The notes: generated from the sequence alone by a model not told the origin. A stretch of 64,000 nt of DNA from Citrobacter koseri ATCC BAA-895 (GCF_000018045.1 NC_009792.1:3906001-3970000); one strand, 5' to 3'. Counted from the first letter of the stretch, positions 33,865 to 43,203 are shown. Numbers and translations: made by a program.

Positions 33865-34552
33865 CCGTAGCGCGTTTTTAAACACCATCGCCCAGGCGCT
33901 GGGCCGCCCGCTGCGATTCGAACCGCAGGCAGATACGCTGCCGGTTAACAACTATGCGAACGAGCGACTGACCGAACTTAGCCAGCAGCAGCGCTGCGAC
34001 GCGTTTATCCAGTTTGCGAGCGATGTCATGCTGGTACGCTGCGAACTGACCAGCGAAGCGCAGGCGCCGGAAGCGGCGTTACGCCTGTGTGAAGAACTGG
34101 GGCATAAATCGGTGGTGCTCAGCGGCGATAGCCGACTGGTTGAACTGGGCATCACCGAACGCTTGCAACAGGAATGCAACGCCGTGGTCTGGGCCCCGGC
34201 CCGGGGAGCAGAAAATGTTACCCAAGCCGAACAAGCGAAAGTCGGCGTAGTGTATGCCGAATATGGCTTAACGGAATCGGGCGGTGTGGTGCTGTTTTCC
34301 GCGCCTGAGCGCGGGCGTTCATTAAGCCTGCTGCCGGAGTCCTCGATTTTCGTGCTACGCAAGAGCACCATTCTGCCGCGCGTGGCACAACTGGCGGAAA
34401 AACTGCATCAGAAATCGCAGGCCGGTGAACGCATGCCATCGTGTATTAACATCATCAGTGGACCCAGCTCAACGGCGGATATCGAACTGATCAAGGTGGT
34501 CGGCGTGCATGGCCCGGTTAAGGCGGTATATCTGATTATTGAAGATTGTTGA
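33857..34552 (+). CDS. ykgG: L-lactate utilisation protein LutC (YkgG)
   Basis: 231 residues from MDNRSAFLNTIAQALGRPLR, matching E. coli YkgG in length. It is an LUD-domain protein (VGVVYAEYGLTESGGVVLFS). GGAGAAAAAG lies just before the ATG, which overlaps the end of lutB. A longer in-frame extension into lutB is not supported. It completes lutABC, 96 bases before the glyU tRNA. Confidence 0.93.
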   Translation: MDNRSAFLNTIAQALGRPLRFEPQADTLPVNNYANERLTELSQQQRCDAFIQFASDVMLVRCELTSEAQAPEAALRLCEELGHKSVVLSGDSRLVELGITERLQQECNAVVWAPARGAENVTQAEQAKVGVVYAEYGLTESGGVVLFSAPERGRSLSLLPESSIFVLRKSTILPRVAQLAEKLHQKSQAGERMPSCINIISGPSSTADIELIKVVGVHGPVKAVYLIIEDC

Positions 34553-34648
34553 TACGGCTGTTAATGACCGCACTACTGGCACGGACGCCATAATAGCGGG
34601 CAGTTAATCCTGTTGGGCGTTGAATGCGGAGTTCAGGAAACTTGAAGC

Positions 34649-34722
34649 TGGAGCGGGCGAAGGGAATCGAACCCTCGTATAGAGCTTGGGAAGCTCTCGT
34701 TCTACCATTGAACTACGCCCGC
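34649..34722 (-). tRNA. glyU: tRNA-Gly (anticodon CCC)
   Basis: 74 nt with encoded CCA. Read on the minus strand it begins GCGGGCGTAGTTCAATGG, has the anticodon stem-loop GAGCTTCCCAAGCTC (anticodon CCC), the T arm GGGTTCGATTCCC and the 7-bp acceptor GCGGGCG/CGCCCGC. It corresponds to E. coli glyU, a known insertion hot spot beside ETT2. Confidence 0.98.
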
Positions 34723-34739
34723 TTCGAGATGCGTAAGGC

Positions 34740-34767
34740 ATTATAAACCTTACGCTCTTATTGACAA
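34740..34767 (-). promoter_or_regulatory. sigma-70 promoter of glyU
   Basis: TTGTCA (-35) and TATAAT (-10) with 16 bases between, about 17 bases upstream of the tRNA 5' end on the minus strand. Confidence 0.75.
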
Positions 34768-34801
34768 GGTGCTTGCTCACTGACTGGCGATTAATTCACC
34801 G

Positions 34802-35548
34802 TCAGCATTTTGGTTTGCTCCCCTGCGGCGGTAAATAACGCAGCGGATCAATCGCTGTTGCGCGGTAGCGAATCTGGAAGTGCAAGCGAACAGAATCCGC
34901 ATCAGTGCTCCCCATTGTGGCAATTTTCTGCCCGGCTTTCACGCTCTGCCCGTTGTTAACTAACAGCGTGTCGTTGTGGGCATAAGCGGTGATGTAATCC
35001 TCATTATGTTTAATCATGATGAGGTTCCCGTAACCGCGTAACTGGTTGCCGACATAGACCACCTTCCCTGCCCCTGCCGCATAAATCGGCGTGCCGCGCG
35101 CGGCGGAAATATCAATGCCTTTATTGCCGCCTTCCGCCGTTGAATAAGGCAAAATGACTTTGCCGCTGGCAGGCCAGCGCCAGCAACGTTGTCCTACCGG
35201 AGGCCAGGACGATTGCGGCACAGAAGAAGATGGTCTGACTGCCGCCGTTTTCGTAGAGGATTTCGCCGTGGTCGCACGCGATGAACCGGAACGCTTCGTC
35301 CCGCCGCCCAGTTTCAGTTTTTGCCCTATCTCAATAGTGTAAGGCGGGGAAATACCGTTCAGGCGGGCAAGTTCTTTCACGCTGGTTCCCGTCGTGCGCG
35401 AAATGCGGTAGAGCGTATCTCCCCGCTTAACGGTATAGACGGAACCCGAATCAGAAGATTGATTGCTGGAGCAGCCCGCTAAAAGCAAGCCTGCACAAAG
35501 CAGCATCACAATACTCAGGCTCTTGTTGTTCAGGCGTCCTGCACTCAA
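34802..35548 (-). CDS. ygeR: LysM/M23 lipoprotein YgeR (ActS), amidase activator
   Basis: About 248 residues from a TTG start (LSAGRLNNKSL), chosen because AGGA lies 7 bases before it and the E. coli protein starts there; an ATG six codons upstream is the alternative. It has a lipobox LLAGC, one LysM domain (YTVKRGDTLYRISRTTG) and a C-terminal M23 domain. The M23 domain lacks the usual HxH zinc site (RLHFQIRY instead), so it is a degenerate, non-catalytic LytM factor like EnvC and NlpD. In E. coli, YgeR/ActS activates the septal amidases, mainly AmiC. Confidence 0.9.
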   Translation of the reverse strand: MSAGRLNNKSLSIVMLLCAGLLLAGCSSNQSSDSGSVYTVKRGDTLYRISRTTGTSVKELARLNGISPPYTIEIGQKLKLGGGTKRSGSSRATTAKSSTKTAAVRPSSSVPQSSWPPVGQRCWRWPASGKVILPYSTAEGGNKGIDISAARGTPIYAAGAGKVVYVGNQLRGYGNLIMIKHNEDYITAYAHNDTLLVNNGQSVKAGQKIATMGSTDADSVRLHFQIRYRATAIDPLRYLPPQGSKPKC

Positions 35549-35748
35549 AACTATTCCTCGCAACATTTCAAACGCCTTATCATAGCAGCCAAAAGCCAGA
35601 TGCCCAATGTATTGCCATCGGCGTCACGATATCTCCTTCTTGCCGCCGCTACTTTTGGTAATGCCTTTCCACCCTATATAGACTACGCTAGTTGCCAGAG
35701 TATATGGCTTGCAGCAGTATGCGGCTATTTTCATATTCAGGAGTTTTT

Positions 35749-36294
35749 ATGACCGGGGAACATGTCATATTGCTGGATGAGCAGGGTAATCCTGACGGCA
35801 TACTGGAGAAATATGCGGCTCATACCTCTGATACCCTTTTACATCTCGCCTTCTCATGCTGGTTGTTTAACGCGCAGGGGCAATTGCTGGTCACTCGCCG
35901 CTCGCTCAGTAAAAAAGCGTGGCCGGGAGTCTGGACCAACTCAGTATGCGGACACCCACAGCAGGGAGAAAGCACTGAAGCGGCAATTATCCGACGCAGC
36001 CGTTTTGAGCTTGGCGTCGAAATTACCAACCTGACGCCTGTCTATCCAGATTTTCGCTATCGGGCAACTGACCCGAATGGCATCGTGGAAAATGAGGTCT
36101 GTCCGGTATACGCCGCGCAGGTGACCAGTGCGCTACAGGTAAACCCGGATGAAGTGATGGATTACCAGTGGAGCGGCCTGGAAACCGTACTGCAAGCATT
36201 GAGCGCGGCGCCGTGGGCGTTCAGTCCGTGGATGGTATTGCAGGCGTCTGACGACAAGGCGCGTGAGTTGTTGCGGGAGTATAACCAGGGGTAA
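35749..36294 (+). CDS. idi: isopentenyl-diphosphate delta-isomerase Idi (type I)
   Basis: 181 residues from MTGEHVILLDEQG; AGGAG lies 6 bases before this ATG, and longer starts upstream lack E. coli counterparts. It is a Nudix-fold enzyme with the active-site Cys in TNSVCGHPQQGE and the Glu in VENEVCPVY. It interconverts isopentenyl and dimethylallyl diphosphate for quinone and undecaprenol synthesis. It is a single gene between ygeR and lysS. Confidence 0.93.
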   Translation: MTGEHVILLDEQGNPDGILEKYAAHTSDTLLHLAFSCWLFNAQGQLLVTRRSLSKKAWPGVWTNSVCGHPQQGESTEAAIIRRSRFELGVEITNLTPVYPDFRYRATDPNGIVENEVCPVYAAQVTSALQVNPDEVMDYQWSGLETVLQALSAAPWAFSPWMVLQASDDKARELLREYNQG

Positions 36295-36305
36295 TTTACT
36301 GGCTT

Positions 36306-36388
36306 TGTGCCCGGTGGCGCTGTGCTTACCGGGCCTACAGAGGTGCAAAACGTAGGCCGGATAAGGCGAAGCCACCATCCGGCATCTC
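36306..36388. repeat. REP pair between idi and lysS
   Basis: GTGCCCGGTGGCGCTGTGCT..ACCGGGCCTAC and GTAGGCCGGATAAGGCG..CACCATCCGGCA, in opposite orientations, in a convergent gap. Confidence 0.88.
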
Positions 36389-36393
36389 ACGTC

Positions 36394-37911
36394 TTATTTT
36401 ACCGGGCGCATCGCCGGGAACAGAATCACGTCGCGGATGGTGTGGCTGTTGGTGAACAGCATTACCATGCGGTCGATACCAATTCCCAGACCCGCTGTCG
36501 GCGGCAGACCGTGCTCCAGAGCGGTAACGTAGTCTTCGTCGTAGAACATCGCTTCGTCGTCACCGGCTTCTTTCGCGTTAACCTGATCCTGGAAACGCTG
36601 CGCCTGATCTTCTGCATCGTTCAGCTCGCTAAAGCCGTTACCGATTTCACGGCCGCCGATGAAGAATTCAAAGCGGTCGGTGATTTCCGGGTTCACGTCG
36701 TTACGGCGCGCCAGCGGAGAAACCTCTGCCGGATATTCGGTGATGAAGGTCGGCTGAATCAGGTGCGCTTCCGCCACTTCTTCGAAGATCTCAGTTACAA
36801 TGCGGCCCAGGCCCCAGCTTTTCTCAACCTTGATGCCGATAGATTCAGCGATCGCTTTGGCGGAGTCGAAGTTATCCAGATCGGCCATATCCGTTTCAGG
36901 ACGGTATTTCTTGATAGCCTCGCGCATGGTCAGTTTTTCGAACGGCTTGCCGAAGTCGAACACTTCATCGCCGTAAGGCACTTCAGTTTTGCCCAGGATA
37001 TCCTGCGCCAGCGTACGGAACAGCGATTCGGTCAGTTCGATCAGGTCTTTATAGTCCGCATACGCCATATAGAGTTCCATCATGGTGAACTCTGGGTTAT
37101 GACGAACGGAGATCCCTTCGTTACGGAAGTTGCGGTTGATTTCGAACACACGCTCGAAGCCGCCAACCACCAGACGCTTCAGGTACAGTTCCGGCGCGAT
37201 ACGCAGGTACATGTCCAGATCCAGCGCGTTGTGATGGGTGATAAACGGACGTGCTGCCGCACCGCCAGGAATCACCTGCATCATCGGGGTTTCCACTTCC
37301 ATAAAGCCGCGGCCCACCATGAACTGACGAATACCCGCCATAATCTGTGAACGGACTTTAAAGGTGTTACGGGATTCATCGTTAGAGATGAGATCCAGGT
37401 AACGCTGGCGATAGCGCGCTTCCTGATCCTGCAAGCCGTGGAATTTATCCGGCAGCGGACGCAGCGCTTTGGTCAGCAGACGCAGTTCGGTGCAGTGGAT
37501 GGACAGCTCACCGGTTTTGGTCTTGAACAGCTTCCCTTTCGCGCCGAGGATATCGCCCAGATCCCATTTTTTGAACTGCTCGTTGTAAACGCCTTCCGGC
37601 AGATCGTCACGGGCAACGTACAGCTGAATACGGCCGCCGACATCCTGCAACGTAACGAAAGACGCTTTACCCATAATACGACGGGTCATCATACGGCCCG
37701 CAACGGACACTTCGATGTTCAGCGCTTCCAGTTCTTCGTTCTCTTTCGCGTCGAAGTCAGCGTGCAGTTGGTCTGAGGTGTGATCGCGACGGAAATCATT
37801 CGGGAACGGGATACCCTGCTCGCGCAGGCTAGCCAGCTTCTCGCGGCGCGTTTTCAGTTCGTTGTTAAGATCGGTTACCGCGTCAGCGCCCTGTGCGTGT
37901 TGTTCAGACAT
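36394..37911 (-). CDS. lysS: lysyl-tRNA synthetase LysS (class II)
   Basis: 505 residues, same as E. coli. The N-terminal OB-fold binds the tRNA anticodon, and the class II catalytic core holds motif 2 (FRNEGISVRHNPEFTMMELY) and motif 3 (GLGIGIDRMVMLF). It charges tRNA-Lys. It lies 9 bases downstream of prfB as the last gene of xerD-dsbC-recJ-prfB-lysS. Confidence 0.97.
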   Translation of the reverse strand: MSEQHAQGADAVTDLNNELKTRREKLASLREQGIPFPNDFRRDHTSDQLHADFDAKENEELEALNIEVSVAGRMMTRRIMGKASFVTLQDVGGRIQLYVARDDLPEGVYNEQFKKWDLGDILGAKGKLFKTKTGELSIHCTELRLLTKALRPLPDKFHGLQDQEARYRQRYLDLISNDESRNTFKVRSQIMAGIRQFMVGRGFMEVETPMMQVIPGGAAARPFITHHNALDLDMYLRIAPELYLKRLVVGGFERVFEINRNFRNEGISVRHNPEFTMMELYMAYADYKDLIELTESLFRTLAQDILGKTEVPYGDEVFDFGKPFEKLTMREAIKKYRPETDMADLDNFDSAKAIAESIGIKVEKSWGLGRIVTEIFEEVAEAHLIQPTFITEYPAEVSPLARRNDVNPEITDRFEFFIGGREIGNGFSELNDAEDQAQRFQDQVNAKEAGDDEAMFYDEDYVTALEHGLPPTAGLGIGIDRMVMLFTNSHTIRDVILFPAMRPVK

Positions 37912-37920
37912 GTTGGTTCC

Positions 37921-39019
37921 TCATAACCCTGCTTTCAAACTTGCTTCGATAAATTGATCCAGGCTGCCATCCAGCACCGCCTGCGTGTTGCGGGTCTCAA
38001 CCCCGGTACGCAAGTCTTTAATGCGGGAGTCATCAAGGACATAAGAACGAATCTGGCTGCCCCAGCCGATGTCGGATTTGTTATCTTCCATCGCCTGTTT
38101 CTCGGCATTTTTCTTCTGCATCTCCAGTTCATAAAGCTTCGCTTTCATCTGCTTCATGGCCTGGTCTTTGTTTTTGTGCTGGGAACGGTCGTTCTGGCAC
38201 TGCGTCACAATCCCGGTCGGGATGTGCGTAATACGTACCGCAGATTCTGTACGGTTAACGTGCTGACCGCCCGCGCCGGATGCGCGATAAACGTCGATAC
38301 GCAGGTCTGCCGGGTTGATCTCGATATCAATATCATCGTCAACTTCCGGGTAGACGAACGCGGAGCTGAACGAGGTATGACGACGACCGCCGGAATCGAA
38401 CGGGCTCTTACGCACCAGGCGATGAACGCCGGTTTCGGTACGCAGCCAGCCATAGGCGTATTCGCCGGAAATCTTGATGGTGACGGATTTGATCCCCGCG
38501 ACTTCACCTTCAGACTCTTCAATAATTTCGGTTTTAAAGCCGCGCGCTTCTGCCCAGCGCAGATACATACGCTCCAGCATGCTTGCCCAGTCCTGCGCTT
38601 CAGTACCGCCGGAACCTGCCTGAATATCGAGGTAGCAATCCGCGCTGTCATACTCACCGGAGAACATACGACGGAATTCCAGCTGCGCCAGCTTTTCTTC
38701 CAGCGTATCGAGTTCAGCTACGGCTTCGTTAAAGGTTTCTTCGTCGTCGGCTTCTACAGCCAGCTCCAGCAGCCCGGAAACATCTTCCAGACCCTGAGTC
38801 ATTTGGTCGAGGGTGTCGACAATCGCTTCAAGGGAGGAACGCTCTTTGCCCAGCGCCTGCGCGCGTTCGGGTTCGTTCCAGACATCCGGCTGTTCCAGCT
38901 CGGCGTTTACTTCTTCCAGACGCTCTTTCTTGGCATCGTAGTCAAAGATACCCCCTAAGAACGTCAGAGCGTTCCGTGAGGTCCTGAATGCGGTTATTTA
39001 CCGGGTTAATTTCAAACAT
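37921..39019 (-). CDS. prfB: peptide chain release factor RF2 PrfB, with programmed +1 frameshift
   Basis: 365 residues after frameshifting. Frame 0 starts at the ATG at 39019 ([20 protein letters not shown]) and runs 25 codons to CTT followed by an in-frame TGA (38942-38944). The +1 frame resumes at GAC (38943) and reads to the stop at 37921. The slippery CTT-TGA-C and the upstream Shine-Dalgarno-like AGGGGG are in the classic arrangement, so RF2 scarcity promotes its own synthesis. The GGQ motif is in [12 protein letters not shown] and the stop-recognition SPF in KSPFDSGG. It recognises UGA and UAA. Not an assembly error. Confidence 0.97.
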
Positions 39020-39105
39020 GGTCTGATTTCTTTTATTGGACTAGTCAAAATGCAGTGATAAGAGCGGAATTCTACCGGATTCGCGCTCTCATTAATATAC
39101 TGTTG

Positions 39106-40839
39106 TCAATTTGGCCAGAGGTGATCAATGATCAGCTGTAGGCTACGGTTGCCGCGAAACTCGTTGATATCAAGCTTATAGGCAAGCTGAACTTCGCGTA
39201 CGCCGTTATCCGGCCAGCAGGCGGTATCAACGTTAAACGCAATGCCGTCCAGCAGCGGGCCGCCGCCAACCGGTTCGACCATCACTTTCAGGTGGCGTTC
39301 GCCGACCAGCCGCTGCTGCAACAGGCGAAAACGTCCGTCAAACAGCGGTTCCGGGAACATCTGCCCCCACGGCCCTGCGTCACGCAGCAGTTGCGCCACT
39401 TCCATCGTCATCTCAGCCACGCTCAGCGGGCCATCAGAAACCACTTCGCCCTGTAGCAGAGATGGGTCGAGCCATTCGGTCACCAGCTCGCCAAAACGCT
39501 GCTGGAAATGTTCAAACTGCGCCTCTTCCAGCGACAATCCTGCCGCCATCGCATGGCCGCCGAATTTGAGCATCATCCCCGGATACAGCGTATCCAGACG
39601 CTCCAGCGCATCGCGCATATGCAGCCCCTGAATGGAACGACCGGAACCTTTCAGCGTACCGTCACCGGCGGGCGCAAAGGCAATCACCGGGCGATGGAAG
39701 CGCTCTTTAATGCGCGAAGCCAGAATGCCGACCACGCCCTGATGCCATTCTGGATGGTACATCGCCAGGCCGCCAGGCAGCGTTTCACGGCTGCGTTCCA
39801 GTTTCTCGCACAGGGTCAGCGCTTCCGCCTGCATCCCCTGTTCGATCTCTTTACGCGTCTGGTTCAGCGCATCCAGTTCATTCGCCAGCACCCGCGCTTC
39901 GCCGATGTTATCACACAGCAGCAACGCCACGCCGACGGACATATCATCCAGCCGCCCTGCGGCATTCAGACGCGGCCCCAGCGCAAAGCCTAAATCGCTG
40001 GCCGCCAGCTTCTGCGGATCGCGGTTCGACACCTCAAGCAGCGCCTTAATGCCTGGGCGACATTTCCCGGCGCGGATACGGCTCAACCCCTGCCACGTCA
40101 GGATGCGGTTATTGGCGTCCAGCGGCACCACGTCCGCCACCGTGCCTAACGCGACCAGGTCGAGCAGTTCCGCCAGATTCGGCGGCGTAATGCCACGCTC
40201 ATCAAACCAGCCTTTATCACGCAGGAAAGTGCGCAGCGCCAGCATCAGATAAAACGCCACGCCAACGCCTGCCAGCGACTTCGACGGGAAATCGCAATCT
40301 CGCAGATTCGGGTTAATGATGGCTTCTGCGTCAGGTAGCGTATCGCCCGGCAGGTGGTGATCGGTCACCACCACCGGAATCCCCAACGCTCTGGCATGTT
40401 CCACACCGGTATGAGAAGAGATACCGTTATCCACCGTCACAATCATCTGCGCGCCGCGAGCATGCGCCTGATCGACCACTTCCGGGCTTAATCCGTAGCC
40501 GTCTTCAAAACGGTTTGGCACCAGGTAGCTGATATTGTTACAGCCCAGCGAACGCATACCGAGGACGCTAAGCGCCGTACTGGTGGCGCCATCCGCGTCA
40601 AAATCGCCCACGACGACGATGCGAGTCCCCTCGCGAAACGCGTTATAGAGGATCTCAACCGCCTTTTCGACGCCGCTAAGCTGCTGCCACGGCAGCATCC
40701 CTTTTACGCTGCGCTCCAGCTCCTGCGCGCTGCGTACGCCCCGGCTGGCGTATAAACGGCGCAGCAGCGGCGGCAGATCGGCTGGCAGCTCAGCTGTCTC
40801 GTCGGCCTCACGCCGACGAAGTTGTATCTGTTGTTTCAC
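39106..40839 (-). CDS. recJ: single-strand-specific 5'-3' exonuclease RecJ
   Basis: 577 residues, as in E. coli. DHH-superfamily motifs are clear: VVGDFDADGATS, VTVDNGISS, VTDHHLPGD and, in DHHA1, LKFGGHAMAAG. RecJ degrades single-stranded DNA with Mn/Mg in RecF-pathway recombination, mismatch repair and fork processing. It starts 5 bases after dsbC ends, inside the xerD-dsbC-recJ operon. Confidence 0.97.
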   Translation of the reverse strand: MKQQIQLRRREADETAELPADLPPLLRRLYASRGVRSAQELERSVKGMLPWQQLSGVEKAVEILYNAFREGTRIVVVGDFDADGATSTALSVLGMRSLGCNNISYLVPNRFEDGYGLSPEVVDQAHARGAQMIVTVDNGISSHTGVEHARALGIPVVVTDHHLPGDTLPDAEAIINPNLRDCDFPSKSLAGVGVAFYLMLALRTFLRDKGWFDERGITPPNLAELLDLVALGTVADVVPLDANNRILTWQGLSRIRAGKCRPGIKALLEVSNRDPQKLAASDLGFALGPRLNAAGRLDDMSVGVALLLCDNIGEARVLANELDALNQTRKEIEQGMQAEALTLCEKLERSRETLPGGLAMYHPEWHQGVVGILASRIKERFHRPVIAFAPAGDGTLKGSGRSIQGLHMRDALERLDTLYPGMMLKFGGHAMAAGLSLEEAQFEHFQQRFGELVTEWLDPSLLQGEVVSDGPLSVAEMTMEVAQLLRDAGPWGQMFPEPLFDGRFRLLQQRLVGERHLKVMVEPVGGGPLLDGIAFNVDTACWPDNGVREVQLAYKLDINEFRGNRSLQLIIDHLWPN

Positions 40840-40844
40840 GCGAA

Positions 40845-41558
40845 TTATTTACCGCTGGTCTGTTTCTGGTGCGCGTCAAGGAACGCCTTCATCTCTTTCG
40901 GCCCCTGATAGCCAGGCACCACATAGCCGTTGCTCAGCACAATCGCTGGCGTGCCGCTCACGCCGAACTGCACGCCCAGCGCATAATGATTGGCGATATC
41001 GATATCGCAGGTGGCGGCTTTCACGCCTTTGCCCGCCATCGCCTCATCAAAGGCTTTGTTTCGGTCTTTCGCGCACCAGATGGACTTCATATCCTGCTCG
41101 GCCTGGCTTTCCAGCCCCTGGCGCGGGAAGGCCAGATAACGCACGGTAATCCCCAGCGCGTTATAGTCTTTCATCTCTTCATGCAGCTTGTGACAGTAGC
41201 CGCAGGTGATATCGGTAAAGATGGTGATGACATGTTTTTCCTGCGGCGCTTTGTAAACAATCATCTCTTTTTCCAGCGCATTCAGGTGTTTCATCAGCAA
41301 CTGATTGGTGACATTTACCGGCGACGCGCCGCTGACGTCATACATCGGCCCCTGAATAATATGCTTACCATCGTCGGTGACGTACAGCACACCGCTGTTG
41401 GTCAGCACGGTTTTCATGCCTGCAACCGGCGCGGGTTGAATTTCCGTGCTCTGCACGCCCAGCTTAGTCAGCGACTGGCGAATGGCTGCATCGTCCGCAT
41501 GAACCATTCCCGAAAATGCCGCCGCCAGCAGGGTGAACATCATAAAACGTTTTTTCAT
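40845..41558 (-). CDS. dsbC: periplasmic protein disulfide isomerase DsbC
   Basis: 237 residues with a signal peptide (MKKRFMMFTLLAAAFSGMVH, cut after A). The N-terminal dimerisation domain is followed by a thioredoxin fold with the active site CGYC (Cys119-Cys122) and the cis-Pro in SGTPAIVLS. A second structural Cys pair is in WCAKDRN…ATCDI. It reshuffles wrong disulfides and is kept reduced by DsbD. It is in the operon between xerD and recJ. Confidence 0.96.
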   Translation of the reverse strand: MKKRFMMFTLLAAAFSGMVHADDAAIRQSLTKLGVQSTEIQPAPVAGMKTVLTNSGVLYVTDDGKHIIQGPMYDVSGASPVNVTNQLLMKHLNALEKEMIVYKAPQEKHVITIFTDITCGYCHKLHEEMKDYNALGITVRYLAFPRQGLESQAEQDMKSIWCAKDRNKAFDEAMAGKGVKAATCDIDIANHYALGVQFGVSGTPAIVLSNGYVVPGYQGPKEMKAFLDAHQKQTSGK

Positions 41559-41581
41559 AACCTATCCTTTCCTGTCAGCAC

Positions 41582-42478
41582 TCACGCTCGCGGGTGATGC
41601 TGTTGATGAAGTTGACGCAAGCGCTCCGTTGCGACATGAGTATAAATTTGTGTGGTCGAGAGATCGCTATGCCCAAGCAGCATCTGTACAACGCGTAAGT
41701 CAGCGCCATGATTCAGCAAATGGGTGGCGAAAGCGTGACGCAAAACGTGCGGCGACAGCTTTTCGCTGTCGATTCCCGCCAGCACGGCATAGTGTTTAAT
41801 GCGGTGCCAGAAGGTCTGACGCGTCATTTGTTGCGCCCGCTGGCTGGGAAATAAAACGTCAATCGACACGCCGTTCAACAGCCACGGGCGCCCGTGCTCC
41901 AGATACGTCTCCAGCCAGTACACCGCCTCTTCGCCCAACGGCACCAGACGTTCTTTATTGCCTTTACCGATAACCCGCACGACGCCCTGGCGCAGGCTGA
42001 TATCGCTCATGGTCAGCCCGACCAGCTCAGAAACGCGCAGGCCCGTCGCATACAGCACTTCCAGCATTGCTTTGTCGCGTAATTCCAGCGGTTGGTCAAC
42101 AACTGGCGACTGTAATAATCTCTCAACTTGTGCTTCGCTGAGATCTTTTGGCAAACGCTGCGGAAGTTTGGGCGACGCGAGCTGCGCGCTCGGATCGTCC
42201 TCACGAAATTTTTCACGGTACAGATGCTGAAAGAAGCGCCGCGTGGCGCTCAACAACCGTGCGGAACTGGTGGCTTTATACCCGCCATCCATACGTTCCG
42301 CCAGCAGCGTTTGTAAATCATCGCTCTGCACCGTCGCCAACGTTTTTCCACGATGATGCAACCATTCGACCACCATCGACAAGTCGCGCCGATACGCGCT
42401 CAGCGTATTTTCCGCCAGATTACGCTCCAGCCACAGGGCATCGAGAAACTGCTCGATACGCGCCAGATCCTTATCCAT
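41582..42478 (-). CDS. xerD: site-specific tyrosine recombinase XerD
   Basis: 298 residues, as in E. coli. It has an N-terminal SAM-like DNA-binding domain and a catalytic domain with the Arg (GLRVSELV), Lys (GKGNKERLVPL), HxxR (HVLRHAFATHLLNHGA), His (LLGHSDLSTTQIYTH) and nucleophile Tyr279. With XerC it resolves chromosome dimers at dif under FtsK control. It is the first gene of the operon with dsbC and recJ. Confidence 0.97.
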   Translation of the reverse strand: MDKDLARIEQFLDALWLERNLAENTLSAYRRDLSMVVEWLHHRGKTLATVQSDDLQTLLAERMDGGYKATSSARLLSATRRFFQHLYREKFREDDPSAQLASPKLPQRLPKDLSEAQVERLLQSPVVDQPLELRDKAMLEVLYATGLRVSELVGLTMSDISLRQGVVRVIGKGNKERLVPLGEEAVYWLETYLEHGRPWLLNGVSIDVLFPSQRAQQMTRQTFWHRIKHYAVLAGIDSEKLSPHVLRHAFATHLLNHGADLRVVQMLLGHSDLSTTQIYTHVATERLRQLHQQHHPRA

Positions 42479-42581
42479 CTCGGGCCCCTCTGCGTGTTAA
42501 ATCAACGCCATTATGCCTGAAGCCGACGCCTTTCTGGTACACTAGCCGCATCGTCATCGCAAGAATCGAGAGCAGTACGTC

Positions 42582-43106
42582 ATGAATATCGGCCTTTTTT
42601 ATGGTTCCAGCACCTGCTATACCGAAATGGCAGCGGAAAAAATTCGCGACATTATTGGCCCGGAACTGGTCACATTACACAACCTCAAGGATGACTCTCC
42701 GACCTTAATGGAGCAGTACGATGTGCTCATTTTAGGCATTCCGACCTGGGATTTTGGTGAAATACAGGAAGACTGGGAAGCCGTCTGGAATCAACTGGAC
42801 GATCTCAAGCTGGAAGGCAAAATTGTCGCGCTCTACGGCATGGGCGACCAGTTAGGCTACGGCGAGTGGTTCCTGGATGCGCTGGGTATGCTGCATGACA
42901 AACTTGTCACCAAAGGCGTTAAATTTGTCGGCTACTGGCCTACCGAAGGCTATGAGTTCACCAGCCCGAAACCGGTCATTGCCGATGGGCAACTTTTTGT
43001 CGGCCTGGCGCTGGATGAAACCAACCAGTACGATCTCAGCGATGAGCGCATCCAGGCCTGGTGCGAGCAAATTCTCGGTGAGATGGCAGAGCACTATTCC
43101 TGCTGA
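42582..43106 (+). CDS. fldB: flavodoxin 2 FldB
   Basis: 174 residues. The phosphate-binding loop FYGSSTCYTEMAAEKI near the N-terminus and the flavin-stacking segments (GIPTWDFGEIQEDWE, GMGDQLGYGEWFLDAL) define a long-chain flavodoxin. It carries FMN and serves as a low-potential electron donor; in E. coli it is in the SoxRS regulon and is less essential than FldA. It is divergent from xerD. Confidence 0.95.
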   Translation: MNIGLFYGSSTCYTEMAAEKIRDIIGPELVTLHNLKDDSPTLMEQYDVLILGIPTWDFGEIQEDWEAVWNQLDDLKLEGKIVALYGMGDQLGYGEWFLDALGMLHDKLVTKGVKFVGYWPTEGYEFTSPKPVIADGQLFVGLALDETNQYDLSDERIQAWCEQILGEMAEHYSC

Positions 43107-43109
43107 CCG

Positions 43110-43196
43110 TTTTGCCGGATAGCGGCGTGAACGCCCTGTCCGGCCTGCATGGCGCACCGAACCGTAGGCCTTAAAGCTGCGCGCCATCAGGCCTTC
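43110..43196. repeat. REP-like elements between fldB and cptA
   Basis: TTTGCCGGATAGCGGCGTGA..CCTGTCCGGCC and GTAGGCCTTAAAGCTGCGCGCCATCAGGCC; the second has drifted from consensus. Convergent gap. Confidence 0.75.
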
Positions 43197-43203
43197 GTTG
43201 GCG

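Noticed and set aside
34649..34722. glyU as an active attachment site with a duplicated 3' end
   Set aside because: I saw no second copy of the tRNA 3' sequence within the interval and no integrase gene.
36307..37350. 347-codon plus-strand open frame opposite lysS
   Set aside because: Antisense shadow of a highly conserved gene, biased composition, no domain.
38941..38944. Apparent premature stop near the start of prfB
   Set aside because: It is the programmed UGA of the RF2 frameshift, not a mutation or sequencing error.
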